A DNA stretch of 49,999 bases. It comes from Flavobacteriales bacterium. Its GTDB lineage: Bacteria > Bacteroidota > Bacteroidia > Flavobacteriales_D > Crocinitomicaceae. The stretch is from positions 1 through 49,999 of the forward strand of contig JABXHO010000012.1 of the NCBI GenBank assembly GCA_013373595.1. Direction: 5' to 3'. This document shows positions 32,834 to 42,900 of the stretch, in pieces. A program made the position numbers and the translations under genes. The notes beneath the pieces were generated by a model that saw nothing but the letters and a program-made list of their open reading frames with translations, was not told the origin of the DNA and did no database searches. The number at the start of each line of letters is the position of its first letter. Positions within the stretch are counted from its first letter, which is position 1.

Positions 32834-35008
32834 TCACTCCACCACAACTCTCTCAACCCAATTCACACCTCCAATATTCACCTCGACCAAATAAACACCC
32901 GACGCGTATCCATCCAAGTTCAATTGAACCAAGTTGCTTCCTTGCATAGCAAATAATTGATGCGCTTGCAATTGCTTTCCAGCCAAGTCTGTTACTGCGA
33001 TGTTTGCTGCGCCTGCATTGGCCACTGCAAAGCGAACGCTCACGTTTCCTGAGGTTGGATTTGGGAATACTGCCACCGTTTCGATAACGTTTCCGCTTTC
33101 GTCGATTCCAACGAGTTCATCGGACGGTGCACCTTTGTAGATGTTGATGTCTTCTAGGTAGAAATTATTTCCTCCACCGCTTTCAAATTCGAACTTGTAG
33201 CGGAAGTTTTCAACCATGTAGGCACTTGTGATATTTGTCATGTGCACTGTTGTCCAATCGTTCAAGCTTGTTGGTGTGTACGCAGCGTTTTGTGCCACAG
33301 ATGACAATACGTTTCCACAAATCGTTTTTCGTTGTGCCCATGTTTCGCCACAATCGTTGGTGATAAACACTTTCAAACATTCGTCGTTCAAATCGTAGCG
33401 CTTCTTGTACGCATAGCGGAAACTTAAGGTCACCGATTCCGTTGCTGGATCAATTACCGATAAATCTACTGGTGCTGAAATGAGTTCATCCGACTCACCC
33501 GCAGGCTGACCAAAATTCTCCAGTTTCGCACTTTTCCATCCGGTTCGATAAATTCCTTCCACAATTTCGAAGGCACTTCCTCCCGCGTTGTAAATCGACC
33601 ACTGATCTGTTGTATTGAAATCCGTGTACGCTTCGAAACTCTCGATTAAATCTATCGCGGCTGGCGAAGGAATAACCGAAATGTACGCTGGTTTCAACTC
33701 CCACTGTGTGGATACACCGTCCGAAACAACCAATTCTACGTCATAACTTCCAGAAGTCAAAAATTCGATCGATGGTTCTTGTGAAGTCGCCGAAGTTCCG
33801 TTTACAAAGTTGTAATCAGTTCCTTCAACACCGCTAATTGACCAACTCCATGATGTTGGAGCGTGAAAACTGAAATCATTAAAGTCAACGGTCGTTCCAC
33901 TACAAACGCTTCGGTTTAATGCCTCGAAATCTGCTTTACACAGTTGATCGGGTTCATTCACTCCCGTTGCCACTATGTTCGCTGGATCTGTGAGTGAAGC
34001 TAGGAAACTAATATTCACAAAGTTCGCCTGCATGATGTTCACTTGATTGCGCGAGAACATGTTTTGGCAGCTGTTGTAACTCATGTAGTTTTCGATTTGA
34101 TCCATCGCATCGAATCCGTAAGAATCGCCCACAGGAACGGTAGAACATGAATTCCAAGAAGAATTACAGCTCCAGTTCGCCTCTTCTTGTGGTGGCGTAT
34201 CACAACAGTAATCTCCATTTGCGGAACAGTCGTTGGTATGACATCCTGTTTGGTTTCCTCCACCCCAACCTACGTTGAAGATGTGATTCAATCCCAATGC
34301 ATGTCCCATTTCGTGCGTTAAGGTACGACCGTCAGATCCGGTTGCCGTTTCGATACTTCCGAAAGAGTCATGACGCATCAAAATTCCGTAACCATTTCCT
34401 CCAGCACCGCCATAAGGCAAGTACGCGTAACCCAATGTGATTCCACTTCCGCTCGTTTCAATCGAGTTAACGATCCAAATATTGAAATACTCATCGCGCG
34501 GCCATTGATCTGAACCTCCATTGGATGTGTACTTACAATCTTCTCCAGCATTGTACGTCAAATGTGGTGCATTTACACGAACAATTCCGTTGGTACACTC
34601 CCCATTCGGGTCGATTTTAGCCAATTTGAACTCCATGTTCATGCTTCCCGCTTCTGGAGAGAATGGTGCATCAAATGTGTTCCGTGTGTCTACTGTATCC
34701 GCATTCAATCGGTTGTAATCCAAATTCAAAATGTCTAAAGCGCTTTGCACCTGCTCATCTGAAATATTACCATATCCGTTGTCATGAATAATGTGAACCA
34801 CTACAGGCACCGTGATTGTTGCACGATTTCCCGCATTGTTATTTCTGTACTGCGCTGCCGCCATCATTTCCTGATGAAAGGTCTCCTGCAAGTTCGGATC
34901 GTTAGCAAACTGCTGTTGAATCAATTGATCCGTTGCACACCATTCTCCTGATTGAGAAAAGCCCAAAAATGCGCTAAGCAATACAACTAATGTAAGGTAG
35001 TTTTTCAT
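32834..35008 (-). CDS. M43 (pappalysin-like) zinc metalloprotease with PKD and T9SS sorting domain
   Basis: A 724-residue secreted protein. Signal peptide MKNYLTLVVLLSAFLGFSQS; prodomain to about 65; catalytic domain about 70-345 with the zinc site HEMGHALGLNH (His232, Glu233, His236, His242) and the Met-turn IENYMSY; multiple cysteines (CDTPPQEE, CNSSWNSC); a PKD-like domain (about 365-455, SWSWSISGVEGTDYN); a choice-of-anchor J/MAM-like domain (about 465-640, ending NFYLEDINIYKG); and a type A T9SS sorting domain (VFPNPTSGNVSVRF, then GVYLVEVNIGG). It should cut extracellular proteins or peptides; substrate unknown. It is a tandem paralog of the gene at 35071-37212. Its start lies only 11 nt after a terminator-like hairpin. 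Confidence 0.92.
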   Translation of the reverse strand: MKNYLTLVVLLSAFLGFSQSGEWCATDQLIQQQFANDPNLQETFHQEMMAAAQYRNNNAGNRATITVPVVVHIIHDNGYGNISDEQVQSALDILNLDYNRLNADTVDTRNTFDAPFSPEAGSMNMEFKLAKIDPNGECTNGIVRVNAPHLTYNAGEDCKYTSNGGSDQWPRDEYFNIWIVNSIETSGSGITLGYAYLPYGGAGGNGYGILMRHDSFGSIETATGSDGRTLTHEMGHALGLNHIFNVGWGGGNQTGCHTNDCSANGDYCCDTPPQEEANWSCNSSWNSCSTVPVGDSYGFDAMDQIENYMSYNSCQNMFSRNQVNIMQANFVNISFLASLTDPANIVATGVNEPDQLCKADFEALNRSVCSGTTVDFNDFSFHAPTSWSWSISGVEGTDYNFVNGTSATSQEPSIEFLTSGSYDVELVVSDGVSTQWELKPAYISVIPSPAAIDLIESFEAYTDFNTTDQWSIYNAGGSAFEIVEGIYRTGWKSAKLENFGQPAGESDELISAPVDLSVIDPATESVTLSFRYAYKKRYDLNDECLKVFITNDCGETWAQRKTICGNVLSSVAQNAAYTPTSLNDWTTVHMTNITSAYMVENFRYKFEFESGGGNNFYLEDINIYKGAPSDELVGIDESGNVIETVAVFPNPTSGNVSVRFAVANAGAANIAVTDLAGKQLQAHQLFAMQGSNLVQLNLDGYASGVYLVEVNIGGVNWVERVVVE

Positions 35009-35019
35009 AATGTATAGAT

Positions 35020-35052
35020 AAAAAAAGACCTCTCCACGTGAATGGAAAGGCC
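35020..35052 (-). terminator. Terminator-like hairpin between the tandem M43 protease genes
   Basis: On the minus strand GGCCTTTCCA pairs with TGGAGAGGTC (35027-35052), 10 bp with two G-U pairs, followed by seven T (35020-35026). It ends the upstream paralog but stands 11 nt before the ATG of the next gene, so it may act as an attenuator. Confidence 0.75.
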
Positions 35053-35070
35053 CTCTGATTCGTTTAATTT

Positions 35071-37212
35071 TTACTTAACAACAAACTGAATTGTTTTTTG
35101 TGATCCACCAATCTGAACATTCAAGAAATACATTCCAGATGCCAAGTTAGATGTGTTCATCAATACCAAGTTTGTTCCTTCCGTTCCATTTACGGTTGCC
35201 GACTGAGCAATTTTTCCAGAAACATCTTGAACGGTCAATGTCGCTTGATCTGCATTTTTCAATGAGAAACGAACGCTCAAATCATTTTCAACTGGGTTTG
35301 GATATACAGCCAATGCTTCAATTTCGAAATCACTTTCTGAAACTCCAACAATTTGATCAGATGGTGTTCCTGAGTACAAGTTGATATCATCAATGTAAAT
35401 GTTATTTCCACCGTCTGATTCAAACTCGAAACGACAACGTGCCTGATCTGTCCAGTACGCACTTGTGATGTTCGTCATGTGAACCGTTACCCAATCAGAT
35501 TGTGATGATGGAGTCCATGATGAGTTTTGCGCTGTTGTCGACAAGATTGATCCTGTTAACGTTTTTCTTGGCGCCCAGTTTTCACCACAGTTTGGCGTAA
35601 CGTAAACCTTCAATACTTCGCTATTCGAAGAATAACGCTTCACGTAAGAGTAACGGAAGCTCATTGTCATTCCAGTAGATGAGTTGATCGATGACAAATC
35701 AATTGGTGCCGAAATCAAATCATCGAAGTTCCCTGTAGACTGACCGAAGTTAACCAACTTCGCACATTTGTTTCCTGTATATCCAGTTCCTGTGTGAATT
35801 TGCCATCCATTACCTGCTGGGTTTATTACCTCCCATTCCTCAATAGCGTTGAGTGTTGAAAAGTTTTCAAACGACTCGTGGAAAGGCAAGCTAGAAGCCG
35901 CTGGCAACACACGAATGTATGCTGTTTTTGTTTCATTGTCAGAGTTTGTTCCGTCAGATGACGTTAACGTTACTGCGTAAAGCCCAGGTGTACTGTATGT
36001 AACAGATGGGTTTTGAGCTGTTGACGATGCTGGAGAACCACCCGTAAACGTCCATGTCCAATCGCTTACTGCGTTGTATGATAAATCTGTGAAGTTGATT
36101 GTGTTTCCAGCACAGATTGTTGTACGGTCTGCTTTGAACTCAGCTTTACATAAATAGGCTGATCCCGTTACACCCACCGCTGCAAGGTTTGACGATGAAA
36201 TCACATTATTTCTTCCTCCAACACTTGAAGTAATTGCATTTCTCATGCGCGTAACCTGTCCAGGTGTAAACATTTTAGAACAGTATGAGTAGTCCATGTA
36301 GTTCTCTACGTTTGCCAAAACTCCACATGACGCTTCACCTTGGTTACATGATGTTACACCAATTGTATTCGGTGTATCAGACACGCCATCATCAGAAGAA
36401 CAACTTGATGCATTTCCTGGGTTGTTGTTTGGTCCCCATGTATGAGAAAGATTCAACCAGTGTCCTACTTCGTGAGTTAAGGTACGACTTGAATACGTTG
36501 AAGACGTTCCAATAGAACCAACGTAGTTGTGTAGTACCCAAATTCCGTTTGCCATACTCGTTCCTCCCCAGTTTGAAGGGTTGTACGTATAACCTGCCGC
36601 ACCACCGATATCACCACAAATGAAGATGTTTAAGTATTCATCTCCTGGAAATTGTCCGTTATAAACGTCATTTCCAGCAATGATCGCTTGTACTTGCGCT
36701 ACTCCATCGCTTCCATCATTCGTAATTGGATTTTGAGTATGCGTGATTCCACTGAAGCAAGCCCCATTTGGAGCGATTGTTGCCAAAGCAAATTCGATTT
36801 CAACGTCAGCTGGTAATCCTTGGAAAGCTGCATTTACATTGTTCGCGTCTGCGTTCTGTAAACGGTAATCTCTATTCAATATAGAGAGTGCATCCATGAT
36901 TTGATCGTTGCTAATATCTTCAATTCCTCCGTTGTGCAATACGTGAAATACAACTGGAATCGTGTAAATTGTTCCTTTTGGAACAGCCACTGGGTTCGCC
37001 GCTTCGTATTGGCGAATTTGTTCATCTTGAGCAAATACTGCTGCGGCAGCAGGGTTCGCTAGGAGTTCTTGATGTTTTTTGTGTGTAAGACAGTATTCAA
37101 CTGTTTCTCCCTCACGTACATTCGCGGGGTCAATTTGCGTTGTTTGAGTTTGAGAAAAGGATGCCAAAGCAAAGGCAAACATCCCCAACGCAGTGAGTAT
37201 TGTTTTTTTCAT
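35071..37212 (-). CDS. M43 zinc metalloprotease with PKD and T9SS sorting domain, paralog of the next gene
   Basis: A 713-residue secreted protein. Signal peptide MKKTILTALGMFAFALASFS; prodomain to about 85; catalytic domain with zinc site HEVGHWLNLSH (His247, Glu248, His251, His257) and Met-turn VENYMDYSYC; PKD domain (about 370-440, SDWTWTFTGGSPASS and LTSSDGTNSD); choice-of-anchor J/MAM-like domain ending NIYIDDINLYSG; and a T9SS sorting domain (VYPNPVENDLSVRFSL, GMYFLNVQIGG). Domain order is the same as in the 32834-35008 protein, so this is a gene duplication. It should be exported by T9SS and degrade extracellular protein. A promoter with the usual -33 and spacing lies at 37241-37271. 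Confidence 0.92.
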   Translation of the reverse strand: MKKTILTALGMFAFALASFSQTQTTQIDPANVREGETVEYCLTHKKHQELLANPAAAAVFAQDEQIRQYEAANPVAVPKGTIYTIPVVFHVLHNGGIEDISNDQIMDALSILNRDYRLQNADANNVNAAFQGLPADVEIEFALATIAPNGACFSGITHTQNPITNDGSDGVAQVQAIIAGNDVYNGQFPGDEYLNIFICGDIGGAAGYTYNPSNWGGTSMANGIWVLHNYVGSIGTSSTYSSRTLTHEVGHWLNLSHTWGPNNNPGNASSCSSDDGVSDTPNTIGVTSCNQGEASCGVLANVENYMDYSYCSKMFTPGQVTRMRNAITSSVGGRNNVISSSNLAAVGVTGSAYLCKAEFKADRTTICAGNTINFTDLSYNAVSDWTWTFTGGSPASSTAQNPSVTYSTPGLYAVTLTSSDGTNSDNETKTAYIRVLPAASSLPFHESFENFSTLNAIEEWEVINPAGNGWQIHTGTGYTGNKCAKLVNFGQSTGNFDDLISAPIDLSSINSSTGMTMSFRYSYVKRYSSNSEVLKVYVTPNCGENWAPRKTLTGSILSTTAQNSSWTPSSQSDWVTVHMTNITSAYWTDQARCRFEFESDGGNNIYIDDINLYSGTPSDQIVGVSESDFEIEALAVYPNPVENDLSVRFSLKNADQATLTVQDVSGKIAQSATVNGTEGTNLVLMNTSNLASGMYFLNVQIGGSQKTIQFVVK

Positions 37213-37240
37213 AGTTCGAGCTTGTTTCTACTTGAGACGC

Positions 37241-37271
37241 ACAAGATACGGACAACCTTACCAAAATACAA
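37241..37271 (-). promoter_or_regulatory. Probable promoter of the tandem M43 protease genes
   Basis: On the minus strand: TTTG (TTG at 37269-37271), 20-nt spacer, TATCTTGT (37241-37248), a partial match to TAnnTTTG. The spacing is the same 20 nt as in the two adhesin promoters. The leader is about 25 nt. Confidence 0.5.
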
Positions 37272-37319
37272 ACTTTTTGACTGAGTAGTATGCTTTAAAC
37301 CTTAAACGGTATTGGACAG

Positions 37320-38024
37320 CTATTTAACGGTAATATCTCTCAAATCATAGAAAAGCTCAGCGTCGTATTCAGATTCCGTCAAAAGGAATAAACGCTCTGC
37401 TGCCTCTTTGGGAGAAAATAATTTATCTTCTTCTTTCAAGTTGTGAAAGTTTTCGGAAGACGAGAAATTCTCAGGGTTTGCAGAACGAATTTCCGACTGC
37501 ATCCCCGTATCGATCACTCCGGGAGCAACACAATAAACTTTCGGATGATTTCCTTTTTCCTGTTCTTCAAGGAAGAAGGTTTCTGTGTGCATGTTCAACG
37601 CTGATTTTGATGCACAATAGGAAGCCCAAGAAGGGATCGCTCGGTTTGCTGCGCCAGAACTAATGTTCACCAAGGAGAACAAATCTTTGTTTCCAACGTG
37701 CTGATAAATCTGCTGCGTGAGTAGAACTGGTGCCGATACATTCACGGTCATGACGTGATCCACGTCTACTATTTCCATGTCACTCAAGCGTTTGATTTCA
37801 CCAATTACTCCTGCATTATTGATGAGTGTTACTTCTCCTGAAAATGCTTCGAATTGTAGCTGTCGTACTGCGTCTAAATCGGACAGATCACAAGAAATAA
37901 AGGAAAAATTCTCGTGTTCAAGATCACTTGAACGACCAATTCCTGTCACTTTCTCTCCTTTGGAGAGATACAGCTCAGCAATGGCTTTACCCAATCCGCG
38001 TGAAACACCCGTTATGAAAATCAT
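37320..38024 (-). CDS. Short-chain dehydrogenase/reductase
   Basis: A 234-residue classical SDR. The cofactor motif TGVSRGLGKAIA, the NNAG motif (LINNAGVIGE), the catalytic Ser region (LVNISSGAA) and YCASK with Tyr and Lys are all present. It resembles the sepiapterin reductase-like and benzil reductase-like SDRs in its short N-terminus (MIFITGVSRGLG) and its C-terminal AAERLFLLTESEYDAELFYDLRDI. NADP(H) preference is suggested by the Arg in GVSRG but not proven; substrate unknown. Its start overlaps the end of the TrkA-like gene by 4 nt (38021-38024), so the two are translationally coupled. Confidence 0.88.
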   Translation of the reverse strand: MIFITGVSRGLGKAIAELYLSKGEKVTGIGRSSDLEHENFSFISCDLSDLDAVRQLQFEAFSGEVTLINNAGVIGEIKRLSDMEIVDVDHVMTVNVSAPVLLTQQIYQHVGNKDLFSLVNISSGAANRAIPSWASYCASKSALNMHTETFFLEEQEKGNHPKVYCVAPGVIDTGMQSEIRSANPENFSSSENFHNLKEEDKLFSPKEAAERLFLLTESEYDAELFYDLRDITVK

Positions 38025-38722
38025 AATGCTTCGTTGATAGAAATAAACCGCTCCACACTCTTCGCTGCTCCGAAAATCACCAAGGTGTCTTTTTCCTGAA
38101 TAATTGTATCTTCTTTTGGTACTCCAACAATGTGTTGCTCAGTACACTCTTCCCCATTTTTAGTCAATTCATACTGACGTTTGATGGTAATGAGCGTCAT
38201 TTCATACTTGTTTCGGAATCCTACGTCGTCGCACGTTCTTCCTACCACACCTTTTGGCGCTCGTATTTCTGCAATTTCGTGATCATCTGGAAGTTGCAAG
38301 AACGAAACAATGTTTGGATTCAGCAATTTTTCACGGACAACGTGAGCCACCTCATCTTCTGGCGTCAAGATTTCTGTTACACCAATTTTTTCGAGAATCA
38401 ATCGTTGTTGCGGACCGCTGGCACGACAAATTATTCGCTTTACACCAAGATCCATCAAGTGAACGGCCGTCAAAATGGTTGCTTCGAAATTCTCTCCGAT
38501 GGCCACAACCACAGCATCCATTTCGCTAAGATTTTGAGCGCTCAACGCTCGATCATCTGTTGCGTCCATTGCTACGGCAAATGCGACCTCATCCTTGATA
38601 TCCTCAATCTTTTCTTCATCAGGGTCGAAGGCAAATACCTGTGCACCTTTCTCTGCCAATCGTTTCGCAATGGTGAATCCGTAACGTCCAACACCGATTA
38701 CTGCAAATTTACTGTAGTTCAT
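38021..38722 (-). CDS. TrkA/KtrA-type RCK protein, K+ uptake regulator
   Basis: A 233-residue cytoplasmic protein. The N-terminal RCK_N (TrkA-N) Rossmann domain begins FAVIGVGRYGFTIAKRLAEKG, with acidic FAFDPDEEKIEDIKD binding the nucleotide ribose and VAMDATDDRAL; the C-terminal RCK_C domain covers about residues 140-233 (HEIAEIRAPKGVVGRTCDDV, DTLVIFG). Such proteins form rings that gate a TrkH/KtrB channel in response to ATP/ADP or NAD(H). No channel subunit gene is in the window. It is 4 nt overlapped with the SDR gene downstream and 21 nt after the PLP-enzyme gene upstream, so the three may form one operon. Confidence 0.9.
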   Translation of the reverse strand: MNYSKFAVIGVGRYGFTIAKRLAEKGAQVFAFDPDEEKIEDIKDEVAFAVAMDATDDRALSAQNLSEMDAVVVAIGENFEATILTAVHLMDLGVKRIICRASGPQQRLILEKIGVTEILTPEDEVAHVVREKLLNPNIVSFLQLPDDHEIAEIRAPKGVVGRTCDDVGFRNKYEMTLITIKRQYELTKNGEECTEQHIVGVPKEDTIIQEKDTLVIFGAAKSVERFISINEAL

Positions 38723-38743
38723 TCTTCTATCTTCTAAACATTT

Positions 38744-39883
38744 CTAATCCAGCGCTTGTTTCAAGTCATCGATTAAATCGTGGGCATCTTCCACGCCTAC
38801 ACTCAATCGAATAAGTGAATCTACTACGCCAATTTTTTCTCTTTCTTCCTTCGGAATCGCTCCGTGAGTCATCGTAACAGGGTGTCCAATCAAAGATTCC
38901 ACACCACCAAGTGACTCCGCCAAGGCAAACAATTTCACTTTACTGACCGTCTGCAAAGCGTCTTCCAATTGATTACCAACTAAGCTAAATGAAATCATTC
39001 CACCAAATCCTCGCATTTGTTTTTTCGCAACATCGTGATTCGGGTGCGATTCAAATCCTGGCCAATACACCTTGTTTACTTTCGGATGAGCATCCAGAAA
39101 ACGCGCTACTTTTTCGCCATTATCGCAATGACGATCCATGCGCAAGTGCAAGGTTTTTATTCCACGAAGCACCAAAAAGGCATCCATTGGACCCGTAATG
39201 GCGCCCGATGAATTCTGAATGCGATACATTTCTTTCGCCACTTCTTCATTGTTGGTCACCAACGCTCCCATCACCACATCCGAATGACCGCCCAAGTACT
39301 TGGTTGCCGAATGCATTACGACATCTGCACCTAAATCCAAAGGTTGTTGCAAATAAGGCGTAGCGAAGGTGTTATCGACACACAACAAGGCATTTGATTG
39401 TTTCGCTACATTCGCCATTTCCTCGATGTCGATGATGCTCATCATGGGATTGGTTGGTGTTTCAACCCAAATGATTTTCGTCTTATCGTTTACCAATTCC
39501 GCTACGGCAGCTGCATTTTTCATTTCCACGAAGTGGAACACAATGCCGTATTTCTCGAAAATGGTCTTAAACAAGCGGAAGGTTCCTCCGTATAAATCAC
39601 TCGTAGAGATGACTTCATCTCCCGGATTGAGCATTTTCATCAAACAATCGATGGCAGCTAACCCTGAACCAAAACACGCTCCGAATTCCGCATTCTCCAA
39701 AGCGGCAATACTCTTTTCCAAGGCATGTCGCGTAGGGTTTTGCGTGCGCGAATAGGCGTAACCTTTGTGCTTCCCTACTTCTTCTTGAACGTAGGTAGAC
39801 GTTTGGTAAATGGGCGTCATGATAGCTCCCGTTGCCGAATCTGGCTCCACACCTGCATGAATTGCTTTGGTTCCGAATTTCAC
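38744..39883 (-). CDS. Trans-sulfuration PLP enzyme (cystathionine gamma-synthase/lyase family), GTG start
   Basis: From GTG 39883 the protein has 379 residues and begins VKFGTKAIHAGVEPDSATGA, the normal start of the family. Motifs: PIYQTSTYVQ, YAYSRTQNPTRHALE, GSGLAAIDCLMKML, DLYGGTFRLF, WVETPTNPMM, VDNTFATPYLQ and the PLP lysine in SATKYLGGHSDVVMG; C-terminal SLGGVESLIGHPVTMTH and IRLSVGVEDAHDLIDDL. It could be cystathionine gamma-synthase, gamma-lyase or beta-lyase; these are not separable by eye. The frame continues to ATG 40024, but that stretch is poor in family features and contains a -7 promoter element at 39904-39911, so the GTG start is preferred. Confidence 0.9.
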   Translation of the reverse strand: MKFGTKAIHAGVEPDSATGAIMTPIYQTSTYVQEEVGKHKGYAYSRTQNPTRHALEKSIAALENAEFGACFGSGLAAIDCLMKMLNPGDEVISTSDLYGGTFRLFKTIFEKYGIVFHFVEMKNAAAVAELVNDKTKIIWVETPTNPMMSIIDIEEMANVAKQSNALLCVDNTFATPYLQQPLDLGADVVMHSATKYLGGHSDVVMGALVTNNEEVAKEMYRIQNSSGAITGPMDAFLVLRGIKTLHLRMDRHCDNGEKVARFLDAHPKVNKVYWPGFESHPNHDVAKKQMRGFGGMISFSLVGNQLEDALQTVSKVKLFALAESLGGVESLIGHPVTMTHGAIPKEEREKIGVVDSLIRLSVGVEDAHDLIDDLKQALD

Positions 39884-39903
39884 TTTGATCGTGTTTGGAT
39901 AAA

Positions 39904-39911
39904 CAAATGTA
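39904..39911 (-). promoter_or_regulatory. -7 promoter element of the PLP-enzyme gene
   Basis: TACATTTG on the minus strand is a perfect TAnnTTTG, 20 nt before GTG 39883. No TTG at the right distance is seen. It decides the start of the gene. Confidence 0.5.
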
Positions 39912-39962
39912 CTAAAATGTCTTCTCCTTAATGTCTTTTTCAAAAGGTGATTGCAGCGAGCT

Positions 39963-42900
39963 ATGCTACTTGTTTTTCGTAAATTTATCGACTTGTCAAA
40001 AGAAGTTAGAAATATCATCTCCAAATTACTTGCAGAGAGCAGTCAGTTCAATGCAAACGACGTATTGGTAGATGCGAAAAATGATCATCGACGCTTGCAT
40101 TTTTTATCCGATGAGCATGATCCATCAGTTCTTCAATTTGACTTGTCGGCATTTCCCAAAAAGATTTTGACGGATGCTCGAAACAACTTGAAAGAATCGG
40201 GCACCAACACCTTGTGTTTGGCTCAAGGCATAATTGATCTCGAACTGAATGGTCGCCATGTTCAATCGCCCATGATCTTATTTCCTCTTTTGGCTAAGAT
40301 CGACCGCATGCAGCAGCGCGTTTCTTTTCAGAAAGCCGAAGATGCCGCTTTTATCAATCCGTTCATCAGCAGCCATTTTCGCAAAGTGTTTGACATCGAT
40401 TTGCCTCAAGAGCTCGTCGACAATCCTACGTTGGACTCCCTGGTTTCTTTTTTCGAATCGAAGCAGTTGAATGTTCAGTCGAGACAAACGATTATCGGAA
40501 ATTTTCACCATCATCGCTTTGACGTATTAAAGGAACTGGAAGAATTACTGGAGATGGAACGGTTGAACCCTGCTATCGGAACACTTTTCGGTGAGGAAGT
40601 CGTCGAATTGCCTCCCTTGGATTTAACCTCCACCAATTTGTTTCCGGCTGATACGGATCACGAGCGTGTTTTCGAAAGCGTATCAAGGTCGAACACCGTT
40701 GTTCAAGGTCCTCCTGGAACGGGAAAATCACAGGTTATTTGCAACTTGATTGGAAAAGTACTTCCTGCAGAGCAAACGCTCTTGGTTGTTTCCGAAAAGC
40801 GTGTGGCGTTGGAGGTCATTCAATCGAAATTGTCGCAGCTTGGGTTAAACCGATTGAGTTTTGTTGCAGGATCTGACCGTCAAAGTCATGATTTTCTGCA
40901 CGACTTAAAATCAACTTGGGACTTTTTCGAATCCTACGAATCATCGTCAGAAATCAATCTTCAGTTATCGAAACAATACGAAGATCACCTGCAAATGACG
41001 CTGGATTTGCTCAATCAACCCGATTTAATTGGCGGCATTTCCTTTCACGCATTTCGCGACCACACAGAAGGGAAAGACTTAAGTGGATTTTATTCGAGTA
41101 ATGCTCCGTCCATTGCGTGCTTTTTAGATAATCGACGCATCATTCAGCGGATTTTTGAATTGAAATTGAATGAATCTGCTTCCTTTCTTCGAAAATCGAG
41201 CTTGGCTTCGGATGATTTCTTATCACTCGACGAACGCATTTCCAACTGGAAAGATCAACTCGCTATTCTTCGATCTGTTTTTAAACTGGATCAATGGAAC
41301 GACCTCGCGCAAGCCACACGAAAAGCAGCGACATGTCAAGTTTTCGAGAACGAACTTTTTAAGCAATACGCCGACATTTTCAAACCCGAAACGAAGCAAA
41401 GAAAACAATTCAAGCGCTTGGCGAAGCAATACTTTGTATTGGCAGAAACGCCCGCCATTGGTTCCGAATGGAAAGTTTATCCTTCCTTGCAGGAAACACA
41501 ATCTTTGCTGAATCAATTTCAACACGGAAACTTCTTTGAGCGAAGTCGTGCTAAAAAACGATGGAAACAATTATCTCAGTTGCCTGCCGAAAATGCTATT
41601 GAAAGCTTGAAAAAACGCATCGATGCAGGAAAAAAGGAGAAAAAACTGGATAAATGCATCGCGCAAATGAAAAAATTGGGCATTCACGATCCTAAAACAG
41701 AAGTTGCCATTATCCAGCAATCCTTGTCCGTTTACTCGGAAGAAAAATGGAATGCCTACTTATCAATTCCTGTTGAGGAAAGAAGTAAAATCACCTTGTA
41801 CCACAACGAACTGAATGCGCTACATCGTGAGCTTCACGCTACTTTTAAATTGACAGAAACTATGTCCATTTCACATGTCTTGGACCGCGTGAAGGATCAA
41901 TTCTCGCTACTTCTTGCAGAACGAAAACGTATTCTCTCTCTAGATGAAACGGAATTGATCTCACTTCGTGATTGTGCCGATTTTGCATCGTATGAGTTGC
42001 TCATTTATGGATCAAACTGGACGCTTTTCAAAGAGCGATTTCCTGCATTTTCTGATTTCGAACCGAAGGAAATTAAATCGAAAGTAGCTGCCATTTTAGA
42101 AGCTCAAGCACATGAATCGCGGGTACATGCTTCGCATTTGCTCAATCAAGTTCACGCACGTTTTCAAGCATACCACACATTGCTGAACACACCCGCTTCG
42201 AAGCTAAAACCCGATCAAAAAGAACTCAAAAAGCAATTGAGAAAGGGCAAGTCGATTTTAGTGAAGGAATTCGCGAAAACACGCAGTCACCCGAGCTTGC
42301 GCGAACTGTTTCTCTCCGAAGCACGTCATTGGATCACGCTCTTGAAACCGATTTGGTTGAGCAATCCTTCGAGTTTGGCCAAGTGCTTTCCGATGGAGGA
42401 ACATTGTTTCGACTGTGTCATTTTTGATGAAGCGAGTCAGCTTCCCGTGCAACATGCCTTGGGTGCCATTCAACGCAGCCAACGGATGGTCATTGCAGGC
42501 GACGAACACCAAATGGGGCCGAGCAGTTATTTTCAATCGGGATCAGATGAAGTGATCGACCTCTTGCATCAGGCGAGTTATCATTTCCCAAAAGTTCCAT
42601 TGTTGCATCATTATCGCAGCGCTCATCCAGAACTCATTGCCTTTTCGAATAAGCATTTCTACGGTGGACAATTATCGGCGTATCCATCTGCTAAGCGCGA
42701 TCAAGCACCTATCACACATCACTTCGTGGAAGGCGCCACTTTTGAAAATCGAAGAAATGAAGTGGAAGCAACAGCGATTGTTCGATTCATTTCGAACCAA
42801 TTACCCCGTAGTAAAAGCATTGGAATTGTTGCCTTTTCTGAAGAACAACTCAACTGCATTACGCAACAACTTGATTCGAACACCTACGAAGCGCTGCTTG

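Noticed and set aside
39884-40024. 47-residue N-terminal extension of the PLP enzyme
   Set aside because: It contains a perfect -7 element and lacks family conservation; the GTG at 39883 gives the usual N-terminus.
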